A stretch of 64,000 nucleotides of DNA from Diphasiastrum complanatum (lineage: Eukaryota > Streptophyta > Lycopodiopsida > Lycopodiales > Lycopodiaceae). Below are positions 13,701 to 26,600 of the stretch, piece after piece. The position numbers and the translations under genes are program-made. The notes under the pieces were generated by a model, which did not search any database, was not told the DNA's origin, and saw only the letters and a list, made by a program, of their open reading frames with translations. The stretch lies in the NCBI GenBank assembly GCA_029204225.1, contig CM055100.1, positions 6,966,933 to 7,030,932 on the forward strand, read 5' to 3'. The stretch's first letter is position 1. The number at the start of each line of letters is the position of its first letter.

Positions 13701-15512
13701 GGTAGGCATAGGCACCTGACCATCGAGAGTTGCATTTGCATTATCTTTGCCATATTGATTTCTTGAAACGTAAAATTAGCTTAATTAGTCAAGATCCAAA
13801 TCATCAACTAACAAGTGAAATATTCAGGACCTTCATAACTGGCCGATATTACTCAGCAAGATCTTTTATGCACTTAAGCAAATTTTGTTATATCAACATC
13901 AGAATGATTTAAACAACAACAACTTCTAGGACCAAGTCTAAAAAATTACAAAAAACTGGGATTTTCGAAATTTGTTCGAAATGGACCAACTGTGAAAATC
14001 AATTAAGAAGATCAATCTATCAGATTCACAGAAACTGTCACATATCAAAATCATTTCAAAACATCCTGCATGCATCAAACTTGGCATGCATTAGCTTTTT
14101 CAAAAAAATAAAAAAAATTTGTAAATAGCCTAACCACTAGGAAATTGACTAGAATTACCAAAAATAGCTTCATGTAAGAAATCTACTGATCAATCTACTG
14201 AGTACGCATGCAACATGCATCCAAGCATGCATACAGGTCTATCCATACATTTCCATCAATAGACAAGCACTACACTGAGTTGCATGCATGCATCAGAACA
14301 TTTCAAAAATTTTGCAAATTCTAGTTCAAAAATTGCCAAACTCCTGGCAGCCATAACTTTCTCTAAAGGACACCAAATTGGTCACTGTAAAGCACAATAC
14401 ATAGGGAGAGTGGGTCTACAAGGCACTTGCCACATCACCCTGCCACCTAGGCTGCACACGTGCGAGCAGTAAATTGCCAAGATTCAGGTGGTAGGGAGCA
14501 CTTTCTAAAGGTGGTATCATCAAAACTTCAACTCCAATCCAATAAGCATCAAATCAGAGGTGACAAGCACTCTACTAAGTTTATTAGAGAGGCATAGAAG
14601 CTTCTAACAAGTCCAGCAAGCAATCATAAGCCTAGATCATGCAAAAAATGCTTTTGGCCTCCTTCAACAAGCAAAATTTCAACACAATGGTGCCTAAGCC
14701 TCACACAACCAAATTGGATGTATGATGGCTCAAAATAGAGGAAATCCATCATATCTTTAAGCCTGTAATGAGAACCAATAGGTTCAGACCCCCATTTGAT
14801 AGGTATTCATGCCCAAAAATTTCCAATTTTTTTTTTCTAATGCTTTGAGCCCCCTAATGGTGTCCAATCCTAACGAATCATGAAAGCCTTAGGACAGCTT
14901 CATTGCACCTTTGAAAATGTGCATACAATATATTGGATATGAATTTTGAGATCTCCCACAAAATTTGTCCAAAAATCATCAAAAGCCATGTTTTTGGACC
15001 AATTTTGACCAAAATTTGTGGGTCAAATCCATGCAATCTGATCCTAATCCCTATAAACCCATTACATGCAAGCATTAAAAGTTCTTATTTTAGTCAGAAT
15101 GGATTCTATAGCCCATTTGTAGTCCAAATTTTTTTGGTCCAAAATCACTATCTAATCAACCTTTTGACTATTCAAAAATCATGCAATCATTGGATCCAAT
15201 TATTTATGACTGTAAAACAAAAATTACAATCTGAAAAACGTACTACATCAGTACCTATGATCAATTCCAAGCAAAGAACATGAATTCTAGGTGAAAATTT
15301 GACTAAGACCATAAAAAATCCTATGATTACCTTCAAAATTCATGGAGCAAATCCACAATTATGATCATTAGGCTAAAAGTACACCAAGGATATGAGAAGC
15401 CACCTACTTGGATGTGAATTCCACCACCTCTAAGCAGAAGCAAAGAGATACACCATAAAAAAAGCAAAAATCCAAGATCCTCAAGCCCCACCTCCTGATT
15501 GATGTGATCCAA
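13701..15512 (-). other. Long 5' leader of the gypsy remnant, no gene
   Basis: About 1.8 kb of AT-rich DNA between the gag remnant and a primer-binding-like site at 15513-15524. No credible coding region was seen on either strand. In this orientation it would be the untranslated leader. Confidence 0.5.
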
Positions 15513-15524
15513 GCTCTGACACCA
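15513..15524 (-). other. Primer-binding-like site TGGTGTCAGAGC
   Basis: On the minus strand TGGTGTCAGAGC resembles plant LTR-retrotransposon primer-binding sites. It would head the gypsy remnant to its left. The plus-strand copia piece starts at about 15560, so the element's LTR is lost at this junction. Confidence 0.6.
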
Positions 15525-15559
15525 CTATAACAATCACCAAGTGAAGATCTTCAAGAATC

Positions 15560-16190
15560 TTGTCACATGCAAACAGTCTCTTTCCACTCAACCTTGGACT
15601 AAAACTATCAAAGAAACAGTCTCCTCAAACTGAGGCAAAAAAGGAGGAGATGAAGTGCTACCCATTTCAATCTATCATCGGCTCACTGATGTACTGCACG
15701 CAATCAGACCTTGCATATTTGATCAGTACACTCAGCCAGTTCCTGTCAAATCCAGGCATAGCTCATTGGAAAGCGCTAACAAAGGTCATGAAGTACATTC
15801 AAGCAACGACAACTCTTAGCATCTGCTATGGAGGCAACCAAACTGCCAATATCCTTGAAGCCTACATAGATGCGGATTGGACAGAAGATGTCAACACCAG
15901 ATAATCAACTTTTGGATTTGTATTTTTATACAACCAAGGCCCAATCTCGTGGAACAGCCGGAAGCAGACCTCAGTTGCATTATCATCAACAAAATCCGAA
16001 TACATAGCTGCCATAAATGCAACCAAAGAGGCGATCTGGCGTAGGCAACTGCTCGCAGACCTCAATCTTGCACAACCACTTCCTACAACAATCTATTTTG
16101 ACAATCAAAGCACAATAGCGCTATCTCTCAATCCGAGATTTCACTCTCGAAGCAAACATATAGAAATCAAGTATCACTACCTTAGAGAGA
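15560..16190 (+). pseudogene. Ty1/copia RNase H fragment
   Basis: The translation gives the end of RT and RNase H of a copia polyprotein: IIGSLMYCTQSDLAYLISTL, then YIDADWTED, SSTKSEYIAA and SKHIEIKYHYLRE. A stop lies at about 15902. It closely resembles the equivalent part of the copia at 45-47 kb, so the two are from related elements. Homology stops at a short GAGAGAGAG run near 16185. Confidence 0.9.
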
Positions 16191-16194
16191 GAGA

Positions 16195-16938
16195 GTGCAC
16201 ATCCATTGGATGCAAATGGATCTTCAAGATGAAGACTAACCAAATGGATCTATCAATAAGCATAAGGCAAGGTTGGTGGCCAAGGGATATGCACAAGAAC
16301 ATGGTATTGACTATGATGAGACATTTGCACCTGTGACAAATATGCTAAGCATTTGGGTCATCATCTCTCTTGCTACTCTTTTTGGATGGGATCTATGGAA
16401 AATGGACATTTCAAATTCATTCTTGAATGCTGATCTTGAGGAGGAAGTGTACATGGAGCAACCCGAGAGCTATATTTCATCTACAAAGCCAAATCATATG
16501 TGTCTTCTACAAAAGAGTCTTTATGGTCTTAAGCAAGCACCAAAGAGTTGGTATGCCAAGCTTAACACATTTTTACTCTCTCAAAATTTTATTATGAGTG
16601 AGTATGATCATTCATTGTATTTTAGATTTTCTGGAAATGATGTTACTATCTTGCTAATCTATGTGGATGATATCATCTTGAGTGGAGGAAACAACCAAGA
16701 TGTTGATGATATCAAGAGTGCTCTCAAGAAGGAGTTTGAGGTGCATGATCTTGGTCATTTGCATAACATTTTAGGAATAGAAGTGATTAGATCTTCTCAA
16801 TCTACTTTCATTTGTCAAGAGAAATATGCTAATTCTATTCTAAAGAGATTTCATATGGTAGATGCAAAATCTTGTGATACACCTATGGAGTCAAATGTAA
16901 AGCTAGCTATAAGAGGTAATGAAAGATCCTTCCATTAG
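16195..16938 (+). pseudogene. Ty1/copia reverse transcriptase fragment
   Basis: A long open RT stretch: CKWIFKMKTN, a one-base frameshift near 16255, then ARLVAKGYAQEHGIDYDETFAPV, the DISNSFLNADL motif, SLYGLKQAPKSWY and the YVDDI active site. It ends before RNase H. It lies downstream of an RNase H fragment, the reverse of the normal gene order, so two different elements have been joined here. The open frame of 221 codons suggests this piece is younger than its neighbours. Confidence 0.92.
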
Positions 16939-17410
16939 CGCCTTTTTTGAATAAAAAAATGGCCTCTTTACTAATTATAATTAGTGTTAATGATGCCAGG
17001 TGTACCAATAAAAGTGTGACAAATGAGGTGGGATGGTCCATATGACATGGCAAATTCAAATATTAGACTGTGGACCCACATGTTACACTTCTTAATGTTA
17101 ACCCTACATTAACTCTACAAAGAGCAATAACTACACTTGACAGCCCTAGAAAATAGCATTAACTACACCTTTAGTATATCCATCACATAGACTTCACCTA
17201 GGGGAGAACTTACCTATTTACCCAAGCAAAAGTTGTGAACCTACTTTCCACTACAACTATTCCTTTCTACAGTCCATCTCTCAATGACATTTCCTTATTC
17301 CCATTTTCTATTCTCAAGAGATCGTGTTTCTTTATCTTGTTATTATTCACTTTTTCTTGGTTAAAGTTAGGACATTATCTCTTATCAAATATATCATTTA
17401 CATCAGACAT

Positions 17411-18118
17411 CATGACTTCTAGCCAGCCAAGGAAGCCAAAAAACCAATTAAATTTTGTTGTTGCACAAATCAAAGACTCCAATGGGCATTGGGTGCCTAC
17501 GACACTTTCAACTCTTGATTGGATCCTCCCTTTGGAAAAGGAATTCACAAAGTTGCAAAGAGAAAACGAAACAATCAAGACTACCATTGTGAAGGTAGAA
17601 TTCATGAATTCAAAATAGATCATCATGGAGATTTCCTTGCTAGAGTACAACATGTGTACATGCTTCAAGATATTTTCTTGGACACGACAGTTGATGGTAG
17701 AAGCATACCTCCACATTGTAAGTTTTACATCCTTTATTGTCATGTAAATTTTGTATTATGAATATTGTTGCATTGTTTTACTAAATAGTGACCATACTAA
17801 TTGCGCTTGTGTAGATGTTTTTCCTTCAAATAGCTTCGAGTGGCAACATGTAAAGTCGTTTAAAGGAAAAAATTTCATCATACATTAAAATCTGGTGAAT
17901 TGATATACGGTGGTCTTTCGTCTTTGGCTCTCACTAAGATGGGTATCTACTTTTATGATCACATGTACGAAGTTCCAAAAAGGAACTTTGGCCATGGAAA
18001 ATTAGTACCCATTTTTGAACCTACAAATAATTATCATAAGTGGCCCTATGTTGATCAATGGACTATTGAATTAACAAAGACACAACTTGTGAGAGAGATT
18101 ACTAACATTTGGTTCTAA
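17411..18118 (+). pseudogene. Unrecognised gene-like sequence
   Basis: Coding-like stretches at 17411-17620 (begins MTSSQPRKPKNQ, ends in a coiled-coil-like Glu/Lys segment), 17620-17715 and 17898-18118 (contains YGGLSSLALTKMGIYF and KWPYVDQWTIELTK). Possible splice sites are a GTAAG near 17719 and a TGTAG near 17816, but frames do not join cleanly. I do not recognise the family. It may be a decayed transposon or host gene; the latter half reads most like real protein. Confidence 0.3.
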
Positions 18119-18223
18119 ACAAGTGTTTCTACCAATCACTTTATTTGTTGCGATATTCAAAGAAATTCCATTTACAAAAACCAATACAATGTGGGCATGG
18201 AAAGTGGCATTTGCATTATAATA

Positions 18224-19392
18224 TATAAGAAAGGATATAAGAAAGATTAATTATTATTTTACGATCATGAGAGTTGACGAACTGATTTTATCAACAATAC
18301 CAATGTTGTAGGAATAGAATGGAAATGAAAACTTAATTATAGCTATGTCTAGTTGACGAACTAAGTTCAACAAGATTGTTGTCTTGATAAAAGTATTGTA
18401 ATATGTTGAAAATCATCAATTGCTTTCAATGAAAGTGCCCACATCTAACATTATAGCCATGTTGTCTTTATATTTCACAAAGCGAATTCAAAAAAATTCC
18501 AACAACCAATTACACTAAACTTTTATGATTGTTTATAGAAAAACGCTATTTATTTATGTAGTAACCATGTGAAGAATAATAATTTTGCTTTACATTTAAT
18601 GACAATGTTTTTATTATGACTGATAGCTGACGAACTCATTACCTATGGTTGTGATATAGAATGCAAACGATGAAATCATAACTATGTCCAGTTGACGAAC
18701 CAAGTTCACCAAGATTATTTCGAAAACGGCAGAAGTGTTGTCGTAATAATTATATGGTCAGTGTTATTGATAAGTACCAAGGGTCTTATGATGGCTATTT
18801 TCTTTAACAATATGTTAAATAATATATGTGTGAAAAGAACCAATTTATAAGAAAGGATATAAGAAAAAATAATAATTATTTTACTACTATTTCAGGATTT
18901 ATGTTTGCATGAGAGTTGAAAAACTAAGTTCGTCAACAATACCAATGTTGTAGGAATAGAATGGAAATGAAAACTTAATTATAGCTATGTCTAGTTGATG
19001 AACTAAGCTCAACAAGATTGTTGTCTTGATAAAAGTATATTGTTTTTGTAATATATTGAAAATCATCAATTGCTTTAAAGATAAGTGCCCACATCTAACA
19101 TTATAGCCATGTTGTTTTTATTTTTCACAAAGTGAGTTCCAAAAAATTCCAACAACCAATTACACTAAACGTTTACGATTATTTATAGTAAATGCTATTT
19201 ATTTATGTGGCAACCATGTGAAGAATAATAATTGCTTTATATTTAATGGCAATGGTTTTATTATGAGTGATAGCTGACAAACTCAGTTCGTAAACATTAC
19301 CTATAATTGTGCTATAGAATGCAAACAATGAAATCATACCATGTCCAGTTGACGCAAACCAAGTTCACCAAAATTATTTTGTGAAAAGTACA
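18224..19392. repeat. Two direct copies of a ~510-bp AT-rich unit
   Basis: Copy 1 is about 18224-18731 and copy 2 about 18846-19392, with about 115 bp between them. Each contains four occurrences of a GTTGACGAACT-like motif, some followed closely by its reverse complement AGTTCGTCAAC, giving palindromes. The copies are about 90 percent alike by eye. No coding frame is conserved. Confidence 0.85.
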
Positions 19393-21724
19393 GTACTAAG
19401 GACCATAAATGGATCTTTGAATGATCCACAAGGTGATTGTATGCTTGTTAAACAATCTATCAGAAACTAGTCATCAGAAAACAAGATCTAGTTTAGCAGC
19501 TTGATAGGAAACAAGTAGAGACAATCAAAGCATTGATCAAATAGTATAATCCAACTCCAGACGTGTGGAAATAAGGCTGTAGTACGGCCTGTAGACAGTG
19601 TTTACAAAGTGCCAAAGCTGGGTTTCATTGGAAATCAAGAGTAATCACCATACAATGAGAGGAAACTCGAGTTTCTCCTTGAGGCTCCAAAAAGTTTCTA
19701 TCTTCTCACTATGGAAAATGGGAATACATAGTAAAACACACTTCCTTTGCAAAGTTAGGTGAAAATCCAGCATGTAATAAGGAAGTAGATTCCACTTTCT
19801 TGCCCTAATGTGAAAACCCTAGCCTAGATCCAAGAGTCATGCTTGGTGGGTGCATGATAGGTACAAATCTCATCATAAATCATGGTCTAGATCCTACAAA
19901 GTAGGAATCACTACCAAATAGACACAACCACTCCTCTTGACTCGTGGTAACCTACTTTAGGTGTGTATGTACAAGTGGCACTTTGGCCATTCGAAATAAT
20001 GATTTATATACGGTATGTGATATGCATGTGTATGAAAGGCAGGTCAAAGTGTCCAAGAAAATGGTGGTCTTATGTGGAAAAAAAAAACCAAGGAGAAAAA
20101 ACACCCGCACTCCCAATAGCCTCTAGGCCTTTAGATTTGCGCAAGGGTTCAAAGACAAAAAATAAGAGTAAAGCGATAAGTCCTATAGAGCTGGAAAATC
20201 CCCTCCTAATTTGATTGGTTTAGTGACATAAGGACCCTTGATTATAATTGGACCAATTTCATGGATCTTTCACTTTTGATTGGTCACATGACTTCATGAC
20301 AACACATAGGAAAGTGTCACTAGCCCTCTAATAAAACCATGTGTAAGAAGTCTAACCTACCTCGAGCTACATCACACACCAAAATTGGCCTAATCACCTA
20401 CTAACATGTGTGGGATAGAAAAGTCAAAGTACCCCCCAAACTCAAAATTAAGGCCTATTGACTATTCAAACTCTTCATAAATGAACTAAAAAAATTATGG
20501 CTACCCTCCACATGTGGGAACATTCTCCACACATGTGAGATTTCACTATGTACATGATACTGCAAAAGATCAAGCTAGATTTTGCCAAGTTCTCACACTC
20601 CTCAAAAATCAGCTTGATGAGATACTAGATCAAACAAAAAATTTGAGATGCTTCTTGAGTGTTTCCTTTGGTATTAATATGATGTGAAGACCAGCCAAAG
20701 GACATTTGGTTGTAGCCAATTCACCATTGCCATGAGAGAATTTCTTTGATGGAAATCCAATACCACTTTCCTTGATGAACATTCCACCAAATTGGCACTT
20801 TTTCTATGGTTCCTTCCATACTTGAAGAAGATCTTTGACTTGGAGAGCTCCTCTTTCTTAAAAATAGCCGCACCATAATGATGGAAATCCGAGGCCTCCA
20901 TGCCTCATAATGACCATGAAGATCAAGATCACAAAATAGGCAAAAGTGTTGATTATCAAGATTTTGCATTCTAGCTTGACACTAGTCCACAAACTATGAA
21001 CTTTTTGCATGACAAATCCAATCTTGTAATCAAAGGCTACATAGCTGCTCAAAGATATAAGTGTCCTTTGTGGATGATTCACTTAATCTCATGACAAGTT
21101 TACAAATTGTCTCACAAAATGAAAAACCATGATTTTTCACACTATGAATGACTATCTCATTCTTGCTCTTACAAGATCCAAGAGCATACATTTGATGACA
21201 CAACCACTTGCTTTCTAAATGATTTAGAACCAGATACAAGTCATTAATGACATGATATAAGTCCATACAAGAGGCATCATACAAAACTAGCATGCCTTCC
21301 AATTGGTTCACTCGTATTATCAATGCCCAAGTGCCATGCTCAAGGATTAATGGCACAGATGAAAGATGTTGAAATGAATAGCACAATGCCCCATAATCTT
21401 CTACTCTTGCACAACTCATTCTCTTCAAGCAAGCTTATGGCTTATTCCGAGGAGAGCATACGATCAATTGATCCAAGTTCATAATTGTACAACTAGAAAC
21501 TAACATGCCTAAATATTAACTTCGAATGTAACTGACCAGATTTTCAATCAACCGATACATGTTATAACATGATCTTTTCCACATTAAAACACATCACCTT
21601 TTTCAATGCTACGGTCTCCTCTACTTTCAGCAACTCCAACGACAATTCCAAATACCTTCCTATGTTGCTAATAGATTGTTTGAACAAAGAAAAAAGTGTT
21701 CAGATTTTCAAGCCTTTGAAAGAC
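19393..21724. other. No gene recognised
   Basis: AT-rich DNA. Minus-strand open frames at 20674-21428 (for example 132 codons at 21030-21428) show no family I recognise and overlap in several frames. 19930-20220 contains short plus-strand frames without known motifs. Confidence 0.4.
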
Positions 21725-22291
21725 GGTAATGGATTCCTTCGAATGGCAAGCTTTTACAAATCGGAAAAAAGGTTCTACTTTTGTTCTATAAGTAACTTGG
21801 AAATCTCCTTATGTAGAAGATCACAACTTTGCACATGATTCTTAGCAGGAATATACTTTGCTCTTTAGTACTGATGGTAATCCCACTTTTCAGGGCGAGT
21901 CAAATCCCCTATCGGAAAATCAAGACTTCCAGCAGTCTTATACATAACTATAATGATGACCCGCTACACACGTTTTTTTCAATATTCTTGTTTCCAGACA
22001 AGTCGGTAATGGATTCCTTTGGATGGTTAGCTTTTACAGATCAAAAAAAAAGTTGTATTTTTGTTTTATATAAGTTCCTTGGAAATCTCCTTACGTAGAA
22101 GATCACAACTTTGCACAGTCCTGATGACTCTTAGCAGGAATATATTTGCTCTTTAGTACTGATGGTAATCCCTCTTTTCAGGGCAGGTCAAATCCCCTTA
22201 TCAAAAAATCAGGACTTCCAGCAGTTTTATACATAACTATAATGACGACCCTCTACACACGGTTTATTTAATCTTCTTGTTTCCAGACAAG
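21725..22291. repeat. 280-bp tandem duplication
   Basis: Copies at 21725-22004 and 22005-22291 both begin GGTAATGGATTCCTT and end TTTCCAGACAAG. They differ by scattered substitutions and small indels. No coding role is seen. Confidence 0.9.
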
Positions 22292-23603
22292 ATTTAGCTT
22301 GCCTTTACCCTGCATATATTCAAATAAATATATGGTTGAATGCAGGTAACTCGAGCTAAATTTATGGCTGTAATATTTCATTGCTTCTGCTCATGTTTTT
22401 TTAATTTACATTATATGGGCTCACGTTCTTAAGCAAATGTAAGAACAGGATAAAAAGTCTCAATAAAAATAGGTTTCCTTATCAGCCGTGAGATAGTCAC
22501 ATTTGGAAAGAATTCCAAGGTTTGATTCAAACTTGTGCAACCAGCTAGCTGTGTTTAAATCTTAAGCATTATGTATTCACTGTTTCTGACTTTCAAAAGT
22601 AAGTATTCCATTTTGTACTCCTTTATCCAGTTCCAGCCTTTGACCCTTTGACCCTTTGACACTTTTTTGAGTAATAGATTACTCCCTGAGGTATAAAGAA
22701 ACAAGAAACTATCAATACCATTAATGCATATAGTCTAAACATCCATAAAGCATCGCATATCTTTCAAATGTTTAAGAAGAACATAACCATATGCACAAAT
22801 TAATATATAAGCAGACCAAAGTGCTCTAGTCATAATCACCTAACAAAGTAACAGGGAAAGCTAGCCTACTATGTCATTAAAAAAAACATATAGCAGTTTA
22901 GTCTAATCCATTGACGAACACATGCTCATTGCAATTCAAATCTGCCCTTTTTCCTCGAGATATTTCTCAAACTACACCTCGACCATAATACTATAATGAT
23001 TAGCCAAAACTCAGAATTAGATTAAATTTTGACCTATTTCAATCTCAAATCCCTGCCAAATCTAGTAGTTTCCTTAAGAACTTTACACAGTCGTTATGAC
23101 TTCAATGATGGCACTCGCAGACTTCCTTGACGACTGTAGACAAAACAAAAATCTCAACAAAATGTTGTTCAATCTGAGCATTACTTTGCAGATAAATGAG
23201 GGCCAAAAACACGTTATATCATATACAAACAAATACATTAGGCACAACATGATTACTGCTCAAAATGTTAAGATTTACGAGCTTCACAGCAAATACTCAC
23301 CATATTACTAGTGTTTCTAACGTCAACATAGTAATATGCTTCTAACAAAGCTTCTAGAATCACGAGGCCCATGAGTCACAAGTAATTAGCAGAATAGCTT
23401 TGAAATGCTAACTGGCCAGAAAAGTTTATTCTAAAGCACACTCCGAACTTTGCTAATCGCAGCTTTGAAGAATTAATCTCACCACAAATGAAGCAACATG
23501 GGCAATGGTTTGCATAGCTACTACTCATACATGTCGGACCGGACGGGCACTTGCATTACATACGAGATAGCCAAGCATCAATGTTGAAGGAATGTACTAT
23601 TGC
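22292..23603. other. No gene recognised; downstream flank of the ArfGAP gene
   Basis: AT-rich sequence with a short (TTTGACCC)3-like run near 22635-22660. The right end probably holds the 3' untranslated region of the minus-strand ArfGAP gene. Confidence 0.5.
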
Positions 23604-26600
23604 TTAATCGAATGGATTGCCTCCAATTGGACGGGTTGAACTTTGAGGTACACCAAATCCAGAAGCTGGCACAAACATTTGTGGGCCATGCTGGTAGCCA
23701 GTGAACTGATCAGGACTGGGAGCTGGAGTGAAAGAGTATTGTTGTCTGCAAGAAGAGTATGATTTGAGAGTACAAACACATATGTATGATTCGTACACCA
23801 GGCACTATAAGAGATCAATTTTGTAAAGCATTATCATTATAACTTGAACTCTTGTTGATTAACCAATCAAGCGAATTGGGGACTTGAAGACTTACAAAAG
23901 AGGTGGCATGAAAGTTGAAGGTTGCTGATTGAAGAACCCACTCCCAACTGTGACAGAAAATACGAGAAAAATATGACAAATTACCAATGCTTACAACCAC
24001 ATTATTTTAAATACGCCTTTGAATGGAGAGTGCACATTATAACTCTTTTGCCAAAAAAAAAGTAGGGCTTATAAATCTTGTCCTACGTCAAATAAAGGTT
24101 CCTCCCCTCCCTATGAGACAAATTTCGAACGTGACTTGACAAGTTCCTACAAAATGCACTGAGCAGCATTCTTTTAAAAAAATACTTTGTGAAAGCATTA
24201 ACCCCGCATTGACTAGGAAAGGCTTGTTACCTGGCAAACCAGCTGAAGGAAAAGATGCTGGTTGCTGATTAACTGGAGCAGTCTGAGACCATTGTGGAGC
24301 TGCTGATCTTATTCCAGGATTTGAGAAAGGTGGCAATGGCGCATTTGGTAGAGCAGTTTGCAGCACGGCCATGTTCGGAAACTGTTCAATATCAAAAGAA
24401 AAAGCAAAAAGTAGCTTCTCAATTACAAACTTTCCAAAGGCTTCTAAGAATATACCATTCTCAATTATCTGTTCAGCATTCCTGAACTGCATAGGAACAG
24501 CTTTTCACTGTCTCAGCATTCCGGAACCTCAGAACAAAGTCAAAAATTGCTGACTATTTCTCTGGATAAAACCCAAGCCCTGGAGCCCAATTTCAGCACT
24601 ATCATGCACATTTGGCAGAGATCGGAGTATCAGCAGGGAGCAATAGGAGAACAAATAGATGTGGTAGGTGTCAATCACTAAGAATTGCAGTAAGGTTGCT
24701 CGTAAGAGAGTGGTGACAATTTATTTGGCTCGTTTTGGAGTAGGCACTCGCTTTGAGCATCCATGGCGGAGTGCTTGCAGCACATTAGGGCTTTTTTTCA
24801 TTTTGTTGGGGTAGTCATGGTGGATGCATGTGGCAATATTCGTATTTCAATTTTTGGTGTCCACACATCAGAGATGTAATAAATCATGAATAAGTGCGAG
24901 GGAAGATGGCCTCCTACGAGTGTAAGTCCACCCCAATGAGCACATATAATTGTATATACATTAGTTTGTTAAGCTAACATAAATGGCTTAGGCCACTAGA
25001 GCCAAAATAGAGTAGAAGAGGCCAAAGTCAAGTTAATAAGGCATAGGCCTAGGTGGCAGTGTCCCATGGAGATCACATGGACTTCACATGGGCACCGCCT
25101 AGGCCAGCCAATAGAAGTAGGAGGTGTGCCAGATAGGCAAACCAATAGGATTGGGACGTGAAGGGCCTACCTCAACCATAAAAAGGCACCTCCTGTACTC
25201 ATTTTTCATGTTCAATCAAGAGGAGACTTTGTCGAAGTCTCATCGTGAGCCCCCAAGCTATGGATCAATCACACAGAGAGGAATGAGGCAACATACCAAC
25301 AGCGTACGGCTACCAGTCTCACAATCAAGGATACACTAGTGAGAGCCCAATAGGTATACTTATACCCTCCAAGGCCCATGCACCACTAGTAGTGCACTGT
25401 GACACCTCACTGGACACCTCTGCAGCCTATCTGGGCCACGTCATCCAGTTCCCCAATGACTCACTGATAGACCCATACAAATCCACCATCAAGAGTTTAG
25501 GCCTACAACCAATAATTATGACCATGTACTCATAAGGGCCCCAATTCCCTTATAGTCACAATTAACTTACGGGTTGTTGGTCTACCGGTCCCTAGCGTGG
25601 ATACGCTACCCGAGACCAGTCATGGGCATGACACGAATAAAGTCCGACAAGTACGCAAATGGCCTCTCCCTAAAACCATCCGAGAGGTTAAGTCCTTTTT
25701 GGGCTTTACGGGGTTTTTTCATAGATTCATCTTGAACTATGCATTAATTGCATTGGCCTTGACGAATGTCCTTAGAGAGGCTAAAAGAGTTAGCCGGCAC
25801 AATAAGTTCAGTCCTCCGGTTACTTGGACTGAAGAGTTGAATCAGAGTTTTGAGAACCTCAAATATTGTGTAACTACAGCGCCTATTCTACACATAATGG
25901 ATCCTAACAAGTCGTATGTACTTGAAACGGATGCCAGTGAATAGTAGATCTAGATCCTTTCCACTAATTTGGCATTAGTTCCATCCGCCTAAAATAACGG
26001 CTTGTGAACCTAGCTGTACAGAAAGAAAAGTAGAGAACTGCATTCATGAAAAAGTGAGGTAATGAACTCGACCCACACAAAAATTTAAAGTGCACCAAAC
26101 TCAACCCAGGAGAATGGCATTTCTACATACAGGGTGATTCTTGTTTCCTTCTCCATACGAGTTTTGAAATTATCTTGCCCAGAGATATCTATTTACTTCA
26201 TGTGCTTACAAATCTCTAACAACAAACAGGAGACTTAATTACATCAAAACTACTAGAGTGCAAACCCACCTAAAATGAGGATCGTACTTCCTAGTCCAAG
26301 TTCACACAGTATTTCAAAGTGAATATTAAGCTCACCGCACTAGCCGGAACCTGGGCCGTCTCTTCTGGAAGGTCAAATGGGTTTTTACTTTTTGGACGCT
26401 GCCCATATCCTTGAAAGCCTCCCTGGACATAAACCTGAAAAGCAAAATTTGATTTTTTTTAAACAATAAAGATGGCCAGCCTTTCATTTGTAGGTAAAAC
26501 AAAACTTTTAACCAGAATAACATATGTCACAAACATGAGGCCAAGTACATATTTCACAATTTAAGTATGCTTCAATCACTTGCTCCAAAATCAAGTACTT

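Noticed and set aside
20674-21428. Minus-strand open frames of up to 132 codons
   Set aside because: No recognisable family and several overlapping frames; described as unresolved DNA instead.
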